A stretch of DNA of 37,650 bases from an uncultured Pirellulaceae bacterium (GCA_937921995.1 CAKZVF010000079.1:1-37650), one strand, 5' to 3'; numbered from the stretch's first letter, positions 8,769-17,329 are shown. Notes: a model not told the origin generated them from the letters alone. A program made the numbers and translations.

Positions 8769-9362
8769 ATGAACCTGCGCAACCAACTCAAATCGTCGTC
8801 GGCTCAATCGCATGCCCGGTTGGATCGTGAATTGAGCGACTTTGGTCCCTTTACGGATCCGACTCGCTATCGAATCTTTCTTAACCTGATGTTGAAACTG
8901 CATCAGCGCTGTGGCAGCAGTCTTGCGTATGTTGAATCTGAGATCGAACTCCCCTCTCGCAATCGTTCCCTAGAAGATCTAATTCGAAGCGACTTGCTGA
9001 CTTTGGTGCACGACGAATCAGAAGCGCGGGACTTGCGGGATGATCCTCGAAGCGGTGCATCCACTAAGTCCGCTGAAACGATGTGGGGAGAAGCCTACGT
9101 CATGGAGGGCTCGGCGATGGGCGGGAAGATGATGTACCGTCAAGCCGAATCGTTGCTGCCGCAGGAATTTGGTCGAGACTATCTTCGCCAACTTTCCTTC
9201 GACGCAGGGAAACGATGGAAAGCTTTTGTCGTTGCCTTGGAGTCAGAAACAAGCGGTCTGGACAACGGCCAAGTCATCGCCGCAGCACAAAATTTGTTCG
9301 ATGATGCCTACTCGATTTTCCAAACGCTTAAATCGAGCGATTCAATCGAATCGAGTTCTTAA
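8769..9362 (+). CDS. bphO: Biliverdin-producing heme oxygenase
   Basis: 197 residues, the usual size of bacterial heme oxygenases. The N-terminus SSSAQSHARLDRE supplies the proximal heme ligand His15. The distal helix glycine motif reads EGSAMGGKMM. The enzyme opens heme to biliverdin, with release of CO and iron, in the cytoplasm. The bacteriophytochrome gene starts 95 bp downstream on the same strand and needs biliverdin as its chromophore, so this is the classical bphO-bphP pair. No other heme-uptake or iron gene is nearby, which supports a chromophore-supply role. No sigma-54 site is seen upstream. Confidence 0.93.
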   Translation: MNLRNQLKSSSAQSHARLDRELSDFGPFTDPTRYRIFLNLMLKLHQRCGSSLAYVESEIELPSRNRSLEDLIRSDLLTLVHDESEARDLRDDPRSGASTKSAETMWGEAYVMEGSAMGGKMMYRQAESLLPQEFGRDYLRQLSFDAGKRWKAFVVALESETSGLDNGQVIAAAQNLFDDAYSIFQTLKSSDSIESSS

Positions 9363-9457
9363 ACGGTAGCTTTGTTGAAGCCAAAACAGATAAGTAAATT
9401 CGCGACCCATCGGCAATTTGCCTTACAATAAACCACCCACGGCACCGACCTTGACGC

Positions 9458-12007
9458 ATGACCCAAAAGACGGACGCGATGACACCTGAAGAAATTGCCC
9501 TGCAAAATTGCGAAAATGAGCCCATTCATGTTCCCGGCCGCGTCCAATCCTACGGCGGCTTAATCGGGTTCGACCTCAAGACGCTCTCGCTTAAATACAA
9601 AACCGAAAACTTCGATACATTGCTTTCGCAGATACGGCCGCTCCGCTTTAGCGATTCGATCGAAAATGAAATTGAGGATCGTGAACTTGTCCATGCGATC
9701 CGCGGAGCGCTCGGATTACCTACCATCGCCACCCAGCGCGAACGCCTAGGGACCTTTACGTTCGATGGATCTCCTTTCGATGCCGCGTTGCACTGCTCTG
9801 GCGATAACGGTGTTTTAGAGCTTGAACGAATCGCTGGACCGGCCGAACGCACCTCCGAAAGTGTCTCACGTGTCAGGGGAATGTTGGCCAGTCTTGACCT
9901 GACGGGTTCTGAAGAATCGTTACTTGATTCGGCTGCGAACGTGCTCAGGGCGCTGACCGGATTCGATCGCGTCATGGGATACCGGTTCCTACCCTGCGGC
10001 GATGGCGAGGTTGCCGCCGAAGCCAAAAGCCCTAGCATCGATGCCTATCTTGGCCTCCGATATCCCGCTTACGACATTCCGCCTCAGGTTCGAAAGATCG
10101 CGCTGAGGATGCCGTTTCGCATGATCACCGATATTCGCGACCCACATGTGGAGATTCATAGCGCTTGCGACCAACCGCTGGATCTAACGATGTGCCACAT
10201 GCGAGGTGTGTCGCCCATTCATGTCGAATACCTGACCAACATGGGTGTGCGGGCAACGATGAACATTTCGATAATCGTTCGGGGCACGCTGTGGGGCCTG
10301 TTTGCCTTTCATCACAATCGTCCCAAACGTTTGTCACCCGAACACCGCTCCATTTGCGAACTGTTTGGTCATTTTTTCTCGTTGCAGCTGCAGCAACAGA
10401 TTGAAGGCGATCTCATCGCGCGGCGAAAACGCGCTCAATCAACACGAAGTTCGTTGCAGCAATCGGCCAAGGAACCACTGCCAGAGGTCTTCAAACGACT
10501 CTCGGGCGATATCGCCGCAATCGTCAATGCGCACGGAATCGCACTGGTTCAAGAATTGTCGATCGAAACCAGTGGTGACGTGCCGGACGAAGGCGTCATC
10601 CGTGCGCTTACTTCGATGGCCGGGGAGGAACTTTATTCGGTCGAGAGTTTCGACGGCGTGCAACAGCTGGAAGGATTAGAAACCGGTAAGACCGCCGGGG
10701 CACTGGTAACTCAAGTTGATGCCAGTGGCGGCACGTTCATTGTCTACTTTCGAAATGAGATCATACAAAACGTGCGTTGGGGCGGCATGCCGGAAAAAGA
10801 CATCGCTTACGGCCCCAATGGACCGCGTTTGCATCCGCGCGGTTCTTTCTCAGAATACGCTCAATCGGTCACCGGCAGATGCACGCCGTGGTCACAGGGC
10901 GATTATACGGCCGCGGCCGAACTCCGCAGCGTTATTCTTGATCTCGTATTTCAGGACGTCAGCGCGACCCGCGAAGCCTGGCAAAAGCAAAAGAAATTTC
11001 AGGATTTGTTGGTCGCCGAACTCAATCACCGCGTCAAGAATATTCTTGCCTTGGTCCAATCCATCAGTCGCCAAACGAAAGACTCAGCGGTTTCATTAGA
11101 AGCATATACGACGGCCTTCGAAAAACGAATTACGGCGCTGTCGACCGCTCATGATCTCGTCGGAGGCAGCGGGCTTCAATGGGCGCGATTGGAAGACCTC
11201 ATCTCCTCAGAGATCAAACCGTTCCTGAACGCCAAGCAGAACATTTCGGTGTCGGGCACGCCAATTGGACTGAGGACGGATGTCGCTCCGATCGTGGCGT
11301 TGGTGATTCATGAACTGGCGACCAATTCGGCCAAGCACGGCGCACTGTCAGTCCCTGATGCGACACTGGACATTCGCTGGTGCGCCGAAGCCGGAGGAAT
11401 GGCAATCAATTGGAACGAGAGTAACGTCGCCAGCGGCCCCCAGCCAACCCGCCGTGGGTTTGGATTGACGATGATTGAGAAAGCGATTCCCTATGAGTGC
11501 GGTGGCGACGCGCAGGTGCGTTTTGAAAGCGATGGAATCAAAGTTCGGTTGTGGCTACCCAACGAAGCGGTGACTCAGCTGGAAAATTTACCCAAACCTT
11601 CTTTGCCCACGGTGGAATCTACCGCAGACACTGAATCAGTGGAAATAGCCCCCAAACAAGAAGCAGTATTAGTTGTCGAAGACAATATGATTTTGGCGCT
11701 GGAAATGGAGAAAATGCTGCGCAGGTTAGGATATTCCAACGTTGCAACCGCTCCAAATCAAAAATTGGCAATGCGACAAATCGGCGACTGCGATTTCGCC
11801 TTGGCGGTACTTGATATCAATCTCGGTGGCGAAACCAGTATGGAGATAGCCAACAGGCTTGTTGATGAGGGTATTCCGTTTGCATTTGCCAGTGGATACA
11901 ATAAGGAGTTTGAAATCCCAGAAGCGTTAGCAGGATTCCCGCGGCTAACCAAACCGGTCGATTTTGTAGAACTGAAGCGGGTGATCAAACTTTTGTGCGG
12001 CAACTGA
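9458..12007 (+). CDS. bphP: Bacteriophytochrome HWE histidine kinase with C-terminal receiver
   Basis: 849 residues. PAS starts at the N-terminus with the biliverdin-binding Cys18 in NCENEPIHVPGRVQSYG. GAF (about 145-310) has YPAYDIP (D206; the commoner motif has Ser where Tyr205 stands) and RGVSPIHVEYLTNMGV. PHY spans about 325-500. The kinase has phospho-accepting His524 in AELNHRVKNILALVQ, an N-box HELATNSAKHGAL and a W-x-E (WNE), marking the HWE family. A receiver domain at about 730-845 has D786 in AVLDINLG and KPVDF. It should sense red/far-red light through biliverdin and pass phosphate to its own receiver or the next gene. The operon is bphO-bphP-receiver. An in-frame ATG at 9479 is an alternative start but keeps Cys18. 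Confidence 0.95.
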   Translation: MTQKTDAMTPEEIALQNCENEPIHVPGRVQSYGGLIGFDLKTLSLKYKTENFDTLLSQIRPLRFSDSIENEIEDRELVHAIRGALGLPTIATQRERLGTFTFDGSPFDAALHCSGDNGVLELERIAGPAERTSESVSRVRGMLASLDLTGSEESLLDSAANVLRALTGFDRVMGYRFLPCGDGEVAAEAKSPSIDAYLGLRYPAYDIPPQVRKIALRMPFRMITDIRDPHVEIHSACDQPLDLTMCHMRGVSPIHVEYLTNMGVRATMNISIIVRGTLWGLFAFHHNRPKRLSPEHRSICELFGHFFSLQLQQQIEGDLIARRKRAQSTRSSLQQSAKEPLPEVFKRLSGDIAAIVNAHGIALVQELSIETSGDVPDEGVIRALTSMAGEELYSVESFDGVQQLEGLETGKTAGALVTQVDASGGTFIVYFRNEIIQNVRWGGMPEKDIAYGPNGPRLHPRGSFSEYAQSVTGRCTPWSQGDYTAAAELRSVILDLVFQDVSATREAWQKQKKFQDLLVAELNHRVKNILALVQSISRQTKDSAVSLEAYTTAFEKRITALSTAHDLVGGSGLQWARLEDLISSEIKPFLNAKQNISVSGTPIGLRTDVAPIVALVIHELATNSAKHGALSVPDATLDIRWCAEAGGMAINWNESNVASGPQPTRRGFGLTMIEKAIPYECGGDAQVRFESDGIKVRLWLPNEAVTQLENLPKPSLPTVESTADTESVEIAPKQEAVLVVEDNMILALEMEKMLRRLGYSNVATAPNQKLAMRQIGDCDFALAVLDINLGGETSMEIANRLVDEGIPFAFASGYNKEFEIPEALAGFPRLTKPVDFVELKRVIKLLCGN

Positions 12008-12420
12008 ACTTGAAAACGATCCTAATTTTAGAAGATGAATTTCGCCTAGCCACGTCATGGCAGTTGGCATTAGAACAAGCGCGTTACGCGGTCATCGTCG
12101 AGTCAAGTTTTGATGCCGCCTCTAACGCTTTGCAGGAATCCGAAATAGCATTGGTGATCAGCGATATGCTGATCCGATCAACTTCGCAAACTTTAGCGGA
12201 GAAGGGTGGGCTGAGCCTACTTGCGTTCATCAATCTCCATCTCGAAAAAAGCAAGCGACCGCCGGTGATCGTGATCAGCGGCGCTGACGCCTCGATGAAT
12301 ATCGACAAACACGCCGAAGTGATGAATGCGAGGATCGTATTAAAGAAACCCGTTTCGGTCGATGAATTGGTTGAGCATGTCGACAGCATCTTGGGTCGTG
12401 ATGACCCGAACGAGAGCTAA
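11995..12420 (+). CDS. Stand-alone response-regulator receiver domain
   Basis: 141 residues, a single receiver fold with acidic E13/D14, phosphorylation site D57 (LVISDMLI) and K118 in VLKKPVS. No output domain is attached. The GTG start at 11995 overlaps the end of bphP by 13 bp. A TTG at 12010 just after the bphP stop is an alternative and would begin right at the first beta strand. The overlap implies translational coupling, and this is the likely cognate or shuttle receiver for the phytochrome kinase. Without an effector it probably acts by protein contact or in a phosphorelay. Confidence 0.88.
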   Translation: MRQLNLKTILILEDEFRLATSWQLALEQARYAVIVESSFDAASNALQESEIALVISDMLIRSTSQTLAEKGGLSLLAFINLHLEKSKRPPVIVISGADASMNIDKHAEVMNARIVLKKPVSVDELVEHVDSILGRDDPNES

Positions 12421-12505
12421 CGGCGCTTCTTTCATTCCCGCTAGTGGCAACGTGACCTAGAAAGTTGCTTGTCGAAAGTTGTTGTCAACCTGGGCCCTGT
12501 TCGAT

Positions 12506-12850
12506 TTAAAATTCAGGGTTTGCTGTCAAGACAATATGTTCGCCGGCGTGTTCTAAATGAGCCTTGATACTCATTGCACTGATCATTCTGCCGGCGTCAT
12601 GATCTGAACGCTTGGGATCGGTGGCCATTAGATCAACCCCCGCGCGATGGCAGTGGATCAGCCACTCCATGAACGCGATCGAATCGAGCGTCGCGACGGT
12701 ATGATCCTCCGACCAACCTGCGTCGTCGATGTACTGCTGAGCATTTTTAGTGTCAGTAAACACCATCACGATTTCGTCGTCGTGATCGGCGACGAAAACC
12801 GGAGTGTCTAGAACAGTTGAATCTTTCATCGTGATTAAATAAGCAGACAT
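12506..12850 (-). CDS. Conserved-looking small hypothetical protein
   Basis: 114 residues from the ATG at 12850, chosen because a good Shine-Dalgarno (TTTTGGAGAGAAG) lies just before it. A longer frame from 12880 has no such signal. The protein is soluble and acidic with no signal peptide: MSAYLITMKDSTVLDTPVF, then DHDDEIVMVFTDTKNAQQYI and a His-rich C-terminal half (EWLIHCHRAGVD, SIKAHLEHAGEHI). The first half looks like a small alpha/beta domain. I do not recognise a family. It is convergent with the receiver gene. No exact sigma-54 site was found upstream, unlike most of its neighbours to the right. Confidence 0.7.
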   Translation of the reverse strand: MSAYLITMKDSTVLDTPVFVADHDDEIVMVFTDTKNAQQYIDDAGWSEDHTVATLDSIAFMEWLIHCHRAGVDLMATDPKRSDHDAGRMISAMSIKAHLEHAGEHIVLTANPEF

Positions 12851-13030
12851 CTTCTCTCCAAAATTTATAGTTGTCATCAAAATATTTTTTCTGGCTCAAA
12901 ACAGATTCCAGCGCACGTGCAAACCATCCGATTGGTTGGGGTGAGCGCTTCGTCCATCTCTGGCCTAAGCGATTCAGACTCACCAAGCTTTTCGCAACGG
13001 TCGGTGGACCCTTCGAGAGTTCGGAGCGTA

Positions 13031-13207
13031 TTAGATGACGGGACTTCTTCCTTTGAAAACGCTCATGATGGCACTGATGGCAAACAGAACGATGAACACC
13101 CAGAAAAGCAACTTTGCGGCTCCCGTGAAGCTGGCGGCGATTCCGCCGAAGCCGAGCACTGCAAACAAGACCGAAAAAAGTAGAAGGGCGATAGCGAGAC
13201 GCAACAT
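13031..13207 (-). CDS. DUF1328 (YtjA-type) small membrane protein
   Basis: 58 residues, starting MLRLAIALLLFSVLFAVLGF with AAGGAG eight bases before the ATG at 13207. Two hydrophobic helices flank a glycine-rich turn (GFGGIAASFTGAAKLLFWVF), the signature of the DUF1328 family. In other bacteria such peptides are commonly stress-induced inner-membrane proteins of unknown function. A sigma-54 promoter lies at 13255-13270, giving a predicted leader of about 36 nt. A paralogue lies at 17115-17288, also behind a sigma-54 promoter. Confidence 0.93.
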   Translation of the reverse strand: MLRLAIALLLFSVLFAVLGFGGIAASFTGAAKLLFWVFIVLFAISAIMSVFKGRSPVI

Positions 13208-13254
13208 GTTTTTCTCCTTGGGAAATACTAAATCGTTTTTGTTGTTACATTCAG

Positions 13255-13270
13255 TGCAGCTCGCATGCCA
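13255..13270 (-). promoter_or_regulatory. Sigma-54 promoter of DUF1328 gene 1
   Basis: On the minus strand the sequence is TGGCATGCGAGCTGCA: the -24 GG and -12 GC are exactly 10 bp apart as RpoN requires. The -12 element is CTGC rather than TTGC. The predicted start is near 13244, about 36 nt before the ATG at 13207. Confidence 0.65.
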
Positions 13271-13352
13271 AGGGTGCATATTCTGGATTTGTAAAAAGGT
13301 GCCGAAGTATCTTCGGATCAGGTCGCATGCTCCATGAGGTTCAAATCAAGGT

Positions 13353-13369
13353 TGACCGGTGAACGACCA
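13353..13369. promoter_or_regulatory. Candidate enhancer dyad between divergent sigma-54 promoters (copy 1)
   Basis: TGACCGGTGAACGACCA fits TGN2CG-N5-CGN2CA exactly. It sits 82 bp from the leftward promoter (13255-13270) and 83 bp from the rightward one (13453-13468), almost exactly midway. With the flanking base added, 17 of 21 positions match the reverse complement of the copy at 17447-17467. The family is inferred, and no known protein is assigned. Confidence 0.6.
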
Positions 13370-13452
13370 GTTGGAAGTTATCGCGACCAGCAGTCTGATG
13401 TGAAAAAAGATCTTGGCCGGTGGAAGCAAAAACTCGATGCGAAAGGGAAGTT

Positions 13453-13468
13453 TGGCACATCAAATGCG
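13453..13468 (+). promoter_or_regulatory. Sigma-54 promoter of the Pmp3-family gene
   Basis: TGGCACATCAAATGCG has a consensus -24 box (TGGCAC), 10-bp GG-to-GC spacing and ATGC at -12. The predicted start is near 13479, about 75 nt before the ATG at 13554. The 346-bp gap 13208-13553 contains this promoter, its divergent partner and the dyad. A 61-codon open frame there (13334-13519) spans the promoter and is discounted. Confidence 0.7.
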
Positions 13469-13553
13469 TACTTAACTTTCCCCGTATTCAATGACAACGT
13501 CAGCAATTCACTCGCATAAAGCTGCCGGATTTTTTTACAAAGGAAACGAAGCT

Positions 13554-13742
13554 ATGGATTTTATGAAAATCGTCCTGTCAATTTTACTTCCGCCTTTGGG
13601 CGTCTTTCTAAGGGTTGGTCTCGGATCGCAGTTCTGGATAAATTTACTGCTGACAATTTTTGGATTCTACATTTTGGGGCTCGTCCACGCTGTCTACGTG
13701 ATTGCGAAAGAACCCGAACAAACAAACGTGAATGCCTACTAA
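13554..13742 (+). CDS. Pmp3/YqaE family small membrane protein
   Basis: 62 residues from the ATG at 13554, with AAAGGA about 11 bases upstream. The sequence MDFMKIVLSILLPPLGVFLR followed by GSQFWINLLLTIFGFYILGL and a short polar tail shows the PPLGVFL and W-x-N-x2-LT motifs of the UPF0057/Pmp3 family. These two-helix proteolipids are linked to membrane potential, salt and cold stress in fungi, plants and bacteria. An upstream in-frame ATG at 13491 lies 12 nt after the predicted sigma-54 start and would add 21 residues out of character for the family. Confidence 0.93.
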   Translation: MDFMKIVLSILLPPLGVFLRVGLGSQFWINLLLTIFGFYILGLVHAVYVIAKEPEQTNVNAY

Positions 13743-13803
13743 CGAATGCACCGGAGTCGAAACGGTTGTTAAATCCCTTCAACCACCGGCAGCTTCTAAA
13801 TTA

Positions 13804-14355
13804 TTAAACTCTGTCGCTGTCGGTGGTTCTAATGGCTTGCAAAACCGGAGGGTGTTGAAATGTTTCCTCCGCCCCAAGCTCTTTCATTTTATTCTCACAT
13901 CCAAGCCGCGTTAATTCATCGCCACTGATAACGACGATTGATTTGCCTTGGGCCAGTTTGCGTTGGTAATCTTCCTGATTGGGTAAACGGATACCTCGAT
14001 TGGCTTCGTCGACGCCCGCAACGCCGCCAATGAACGCACCGGCAAGTGCTCCCGCCATCGGAGCCAGCATGTTGAGAATCGGCACGCCCATCAATAACAA
14101 CCCCGACCCCACACCGATAGCACCACCTTGCAAAACGCCCTTAGCGATATCGGAGGCGGAGACTTCCTCGATGTTGTCGTAAACGATCTCTGGCATTTCG
14201 TTTGTCGCGACCGGATTGCGCCGCGACACTCGCTGCACACGCAATTCGGGTGACCGGATAGACGCCGCAACCCGGCTGGCCTCTTCAGAATTTTTAAAAA
14301 TTCCTACGACGGCTTCTATCGTTTCTTCGCCATCAATTGATACCTTCGGTTGCAT
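13804..14355 (-). CDS. Glycine-zipper stress-type protein
   Basis: 183 residues from the ATG at 14355 (MQPKVSIDGEETIEAVVGIF). An upstream in-frame ATG at 14394 is less likely. The N-terminal part (VVGIFKNSEEASRVAASIRS) resembles the YflT/general-stress-protein-17M type fold. The middle is a long Gly/Ala zipper (GAIGVGSGLLLMGVPILNML, then APMAGALAGAFIGGVAG) able to insert in membranes. The C-terminus is an alpha/beta stretch (SIVVISGDELTRLGCENKMK). It is convergent with the Pmp3 gene. The nearest sigma-54 site on the correct strand is at 14576-14591, which implies a 209-nt leader. Confidence 0.82.
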   Translation of the reverse strand: MQPKVSIDGEETIEAVVGIFKNSEEASRVAASIRSPELRVQRVSRRNPVATNEMPEIVYDNIEEVSASDIAKGVLQGGAIGVGSGLLLMGVPILNMLAPMAGALAGAFIGGVAGVDEANRGIRLPNQEDYQRKLAQGKSIVVISGDELTRLGCENKMKELGAEETFQHPPVLQAIRTTDSDRV

Positions 14356-14575
14356 TAATTCTCTCCGTCGATGTGTATTTGTAGGGTCTTGCACGGGCTT
14401 TACTCCTGCGATCTGGACGAGTCATCACTCAACTGCTATTTCCGAACTTGATTCAAATTCATGCGACCGCCCTAAGGAAAGCGAAAAGCAGTTAGGTTCA
14501 AGGTCGAACATCCTGCCTTCGGCAAAAAGGGTTTGCGGCAGCAAGCTGCGACGGGCCACCCAAAATTCAATAGGC

Positions 14576-14591
14576 AGCAACCGCCGCGCCA
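14576..14591 (-). promoter_or_regulatory. Sigma-54 promoter upstream of the glycine-zipper gene
   Basis: The minus strand reads TGGCGCGGCGGTTGCT, with TGGC at -24, TTGC at -12 and correct 10-bp spacing. The predicted start is near 14565, about 210 nt before the ATG at 14355. The long leader leaves room for doubt about the target gene. No other gene lies between. Confidence 0.55.
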
Positions 14592-14765
14592 ATCTCAACT
14601 TTGCAAGATCTACCCGCCGCTTCTAGCTCCCATCGGAACAGTTCTCAGTTGGCAAACTCCGTTGGAGACGCAGGTTTAATGCCAAAACAAGAAGCTTTCC
14701 AAGCTGATGCGGGGTTCTAAAAACTTCGAGGCCACAGTTTCGAGCGCGTCAAAAACGATTCCTAT

Positions 14766-14782
14766 TGATCGCTGCGCGGCCA
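14766..14782. promoter_or_regulatory. Candidate enhancer dyad (copy 2)
   Basis: TGATCGCTGCGCGGCCA fits TGN2CG-N5-CGN2CA exactly. It lies 174 bp from the leftward promoter at 14576-14591 and 117 bp from the rightward promoter at 14900-14915. The rest of the 636-bp gap 14356-14991 shows no convincing gene. Confidence 0.6.
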
Positions 14783-14899
14783 TTGTGGTCAATTCACTGT
14801 CAGTATAGAAACACGAGCATGGACGACCGAGACTCACAGGATCCGATTTTTTCGATCAGGCACGTTCAACGGCAATGGAACTGCATCTGGCACTTGCAT

Positions 14900-14915
14900 T
14901 GGCACTAGGACTGCA
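14900..14915 (+). promoter_or_regulatory. Sigma-54 promoter of the endonuclease/exonuclease/phosphatase gene
   Basis: TGGCACTAGGACTGCA has a consensus -24 and CTGC at -12 with correct spacing. The predicted start is near 14926, about 66 nt before the ATG at 14992. It lies inside the longer open frame that starts at 14875, so it argues for the shorter gene start. Confidence 0.65.
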
Positions 14916-14991
14916 ACCACAATCTGCGGTAATCGCGCGGTCTCCTGTCGAAACACGCCCTCCCTTAAGACTCACTTTTGAACCATCACGC

Positions 14992-16098
14992 ATGCTTTGG
15001 ACAGTCAGATTACTCGGGTTCTTTTTAGTTGCCGTTACACTTTTGCCGCTTATTTCAACAGGCAAATGGTATGTGCGATGGTGGGATTTCCCGCGTCTGC
15101 AAGTCGCCGTGCTGTTACTGCTTCCGATCATTTTTTCGTTAGTGCTGTCGGCATCCAAAATAGCATCGGCCGAACCCATCATCTGGACGACGATATTAAT
15201 AGGTTGTTTGATTTGGCAGGTCTCCCACATTATTAAATTTAGCCCACTGTGGCCGGTAGAGGTCGCGGTCGCCTCAGAGAACAGTCCATTGCTAAAGCTG
15301 ATGGTCTGTAATCTTGATAAAGACAATCCGGCTCGCGCGCCCGTTTCAAAACAGCTACGCGCCGAACACCCCGATGTGTTGATGTTGATCGAGTATGACC
15401 AAGCGTGGGAGTCGGAATTATGTGATTTGAGAAGCTCATTTACCTATCACCACGAAGAAATCCGTGGCGATGGATTGGGGATGGCAGTTTGGAGCAACCT
15501 ACCTTTACTCAATGCGGAAACAAGATTCCTCATTTCGGAAAGACGCCCCACGATCTGGGCAGAGATTCAAATTGACTCGGAGGAGAAAGCAAATTTTGTA
15601 GGAGTCCACCCCACACCACCGGGGCTCATGGACGTTACCGGAGACACCCGCCGTGACAGTCGTGTGAGAGATGCCGAACTGGTCTTAGTTGCCAACGAAA
15701 TCGCGCAGCGGACCGAACAGCCGTGGATTGTCGCGGGGGATTTCAATGATGTCGCTTGGTCCCACACGACGCGGCTTTTTAAGCGCGTCAGCGGATTGAA
15801 TGACCCGCGTATCGGCCGAAGCTTCATGGGGACCTACATTGCCCAATACCCACCCCTGCGATGTCCTATCGACCATGTTTTCCTTTCGGATTGCTTTACC
15901 ATCTCCAATTTATCGCGCAAACGCATTTCCGGATCGGATCACTTTGCCATTCTTGCATCGATCGCCATGACGCGTGCGGTCGGTGTCACTCCACAGCCAC
16001 AGGGAAATGACGAACAAGATGCCGAAATGATTGTCGAACAAGGCAAATCCGATGCTCAAGACCGCGGCGTTGAAAGCGACGAGGTGACGGGCGACTAA
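14992..16098 (+). CDS. Membrane-anchored endonuclease/exonuclease/phosphatase family protein
   Basis: 368 residues. The ATG at 14992 is chosen over 14875 because it opens directly into the first membrane helix (LGFFLVAVTLLPLI) and lies downstream of the sigma-54 promoter. Helices two and three are QVAVLLLLPIIFSLVLSA and IIWTTILIGCLIWQVSHII. The catalytic fold follows from about residue 100: MVCNLDKDNP, LIEYDQAWE with the metal-binding Glu, GDFNDVAWS with Asp/Asn, and a terminal SDHFAI His. This is the arrangement of YafD-like proteins with a periplasm-facing EEP domain. The substrate is not evident. The acidic 40-residue C-terminal tail is not part of the fold. Confidence 0.87.
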   Translation: MLWTVRLLGFFLVAVTLLPLISTGKWYVRWWDFPRLQVAVLLLLPIIFSLVLSASKIASAEPIIWTTILIGCLIWQVSHIIKFSPLWPVEVAVASENSPLLKLMVCNLDKDNPARAPVSKQLRAEHPDVLMLIEYDQAWESELCDLRSSFTYHHEEIRGDGLGMAVWSNLPLLNAETRFLISERRPTIWAEIQIDSEEKANFVGVHPTPPGLMDVTGDTRRDSRVRDAELVLVANEIAQRTEQPWIVAGDFNDVAWSHTTRLFKRVSGLNDPRIGRSFMGTYIAQYPPLRCPIDHVFLSDCFTISNLSRKRISGSDHFAILASIAMTRAVGVTPQPQGNDEQDAEMIVEQGKSDAQDRGVESDEVTGD

Positions 16099-16120
16099 AT
16101 TCGAAAGCAATCTTTTTTAA

Positions 16121-16193
16121 CCGCGAATGGACGTGAATAAACGTCAGCAGAAAATCCGGTTACTCATTTACGTGCATTCACGTTTATTTGCGG
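16121..16193. repeat. Imperfect inverted repeat (dispersed intergenic element, copy A)
   Basis: Two 24-bp arms at 16121-16144 and 16170-16193 are reverse complements at 19 of 24 positions. The left arm begins CCGCGAATGGACGTGAAT and the right arm ends CACGTTTATTTGCGG. A related half is found at 23149-23172. It lies between two convergent genes and could form a hairpin in either transcript. No T-tract follows, so it is not a simple terminator. Confidence 0.6.
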
Positions 16194-16266
16194 ATCTTAA
16201 AAGTCGGTCTTTTCCTGACTTGGATTGACTTTAAAAATTGGAAGTAGCCGTGTTGCTAAAAGATGG

Positions 16267-17046
16267 CTAACTCTTGGTCATCGTTTGTTTGGACAGTCTC
16301 AGCACCATCGACCGAGGCAATAGCGGGACGATCCAGCCAAGCAACAGCCGCAGTTTCCAGTCGTTGATCGCGATCAAGTCACCTCTTTCCATCGCCCGAT
16401 ATCCGACCTTCGCAACGCTCTTCGAGGTTGCCACGTTTTTCTTGAATGCTTCCACACCGTCAAGTTGAGCACGTTCTGCAAATCCGGTGGCCACCGGCCC
16501 AGGACACAAAGCCGTGACCGTCACGTCAGTATCAGCCAACTCTTCGGCGATCGCTTGTGAAAAGGAGACAACAAACGCTTTGGTGGCGTAGTACGTTGCC
16601 TGCATCGGCCCCGGCAGAAAACCTGCGGTGGAGGCGACGTTCAAAATCTTACCACGGTTGCGATTGACCATCCCCTGGAGAAACGTGTGCGTCAGCTCCG
16701 CCAGCGCCTTCACGTTTAAATCAATCATCGCACAGTCGTCGTCCCAACTCCGCTTGTGGAATTTGCCATGGCCACCAAACCCAGCGTTGTTGATCAATAC
16801 ATCCACTTCAATATTCAGATCCCGCAGCTCTTCGGCGATTTCGCGGATGGCGTCAACTGCGGTTAAATCTGATGAGATGACGTGGACTTGGGTGCCATAC
16901 TTCTCTGCCAGTTCCACCTGCAACGCTTCGAGCCCCTCACGACTGCGGGCGACGATAACGAGGTCTCCGCCTTGTTTGGCGTGGAGGTAGGCGAGATCAC
17001 GGCCGATCCCTCCTGAGGCTCCGGTCACCAGTGCGGTTAATTTCAT
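16267..17046 (-). CDS. Short-chain dehydrogenase/reductase
   Basis: 259 residues from the ATG at 17046. A TTG reading from 17064 adds six residues and is not favoured. It is a classical SDR: cofactor motif TGASGGIG near the N-terminus, NNAGFGGHG, catalytic Ser in VASTAGF, and Tyr/Lys in YYATKAF. ALCPGPVATGFAERA is typical of the DltE/YqjQ-like branch, which often acts on lipid or keto substrates. The exact substrate is unknown. The gene lies 68 bp downstream of DUF1328 gene 2 on the same strand and has no promoter of its own that I can see, so it may be read from the sigma-54 promoter at 17368-17383. Confidence 0.92.
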   Translation of the reverse strand: MKLTALVTGASGGIGRDLAYLHAKQGGDLVIVARSREGLEALQVELAEKYGTQVHVISSDLTAVDAIREIAEELRDLNIEVDVLINNAGFGGHGKFHKRSWDDDCAMIDLNVKALAELTHTFLQGMVNRNRGKILNVASTAGFLPGPMQATYYATKAFVVSFSQAIAEELADTDVTVTALCPGPVATGFAERAQLDGVEAFKKNVATSKSVAKVGYRAMERGDLIAINDWKLRLLLGWIVPLLPRSMVLRLSKQTMTKS

Positions 17047-17114
17047 AGACCACGAACCTTTCAACTGTCGGGCGACGGTTTAAAATTTCTCTTCAGCGGC
17101 AATGTTCGGCAATG

Positions 17115-17288
17115 TTATATTGGTGCCCGCCCGCGTAACGCCTGAGCAACCGCGCTGATCAAAAATAGTACAAGGAAAACGACGAAAGCGATTTGGGCTA
17201 ACCCCGATAGAGTGCCCGCCATGCCTCCAAAACCAAGGACGCCCGCAATGATGGCAAGAATGAATAAGGTAATGGCAAGGTTAAGCAT
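17115..17288 (-). CDS. DUF1328 (YtjA-type) small membrane protein, second copy
   Basis: 57 residues: ATG at 17288, TAA at 17115-17117. The protein begins [20 protein letters not shown] and continues [20 protein letters not shown] with a basic C-terminus (LRGRAPI). It has the same two-helix layout and GFGG turn as the copy at 13031-13207, which marks a paralogue. Its sigma-54 promoter is among the best in the window, and the predicted mRNA opens with a perfect hairpin (17330-17354). The ribosome-binding site is weak (ACGGAAAAACT). Confidence 0.9.
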   Translation of the reverse strand: MLNLAITLFILAIIAGVLGFGGMAGTLSGLAQIAFVVFLVLFLISAVAQALRGRAPI

Positions 17289-17329
17289 AGTTTTTCCGTG
17301 AATAAAAGAATGTTGTTTTCTGTTTCGTG

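Noticed and set aside
9440..9457. Sigma-54-like CGGCACCGACCTTGAC before bphP
   Set aside because: The -12 GC is GA and it ends only a few bases before the ATG, too close for a start site.
13334..13519. 61-codon plus-strand frame
   Set aside because: It spans the enhancer dyad and the sigma-54 promoter of the Pmp3 gene and lacks a ribosome-binding site.
14875..14991. Longer N-terminus of the EEP protein
   Set aside because: It begins upstream of the predicted sigma-54 promoter and start site, and adds sequence unlike the family.
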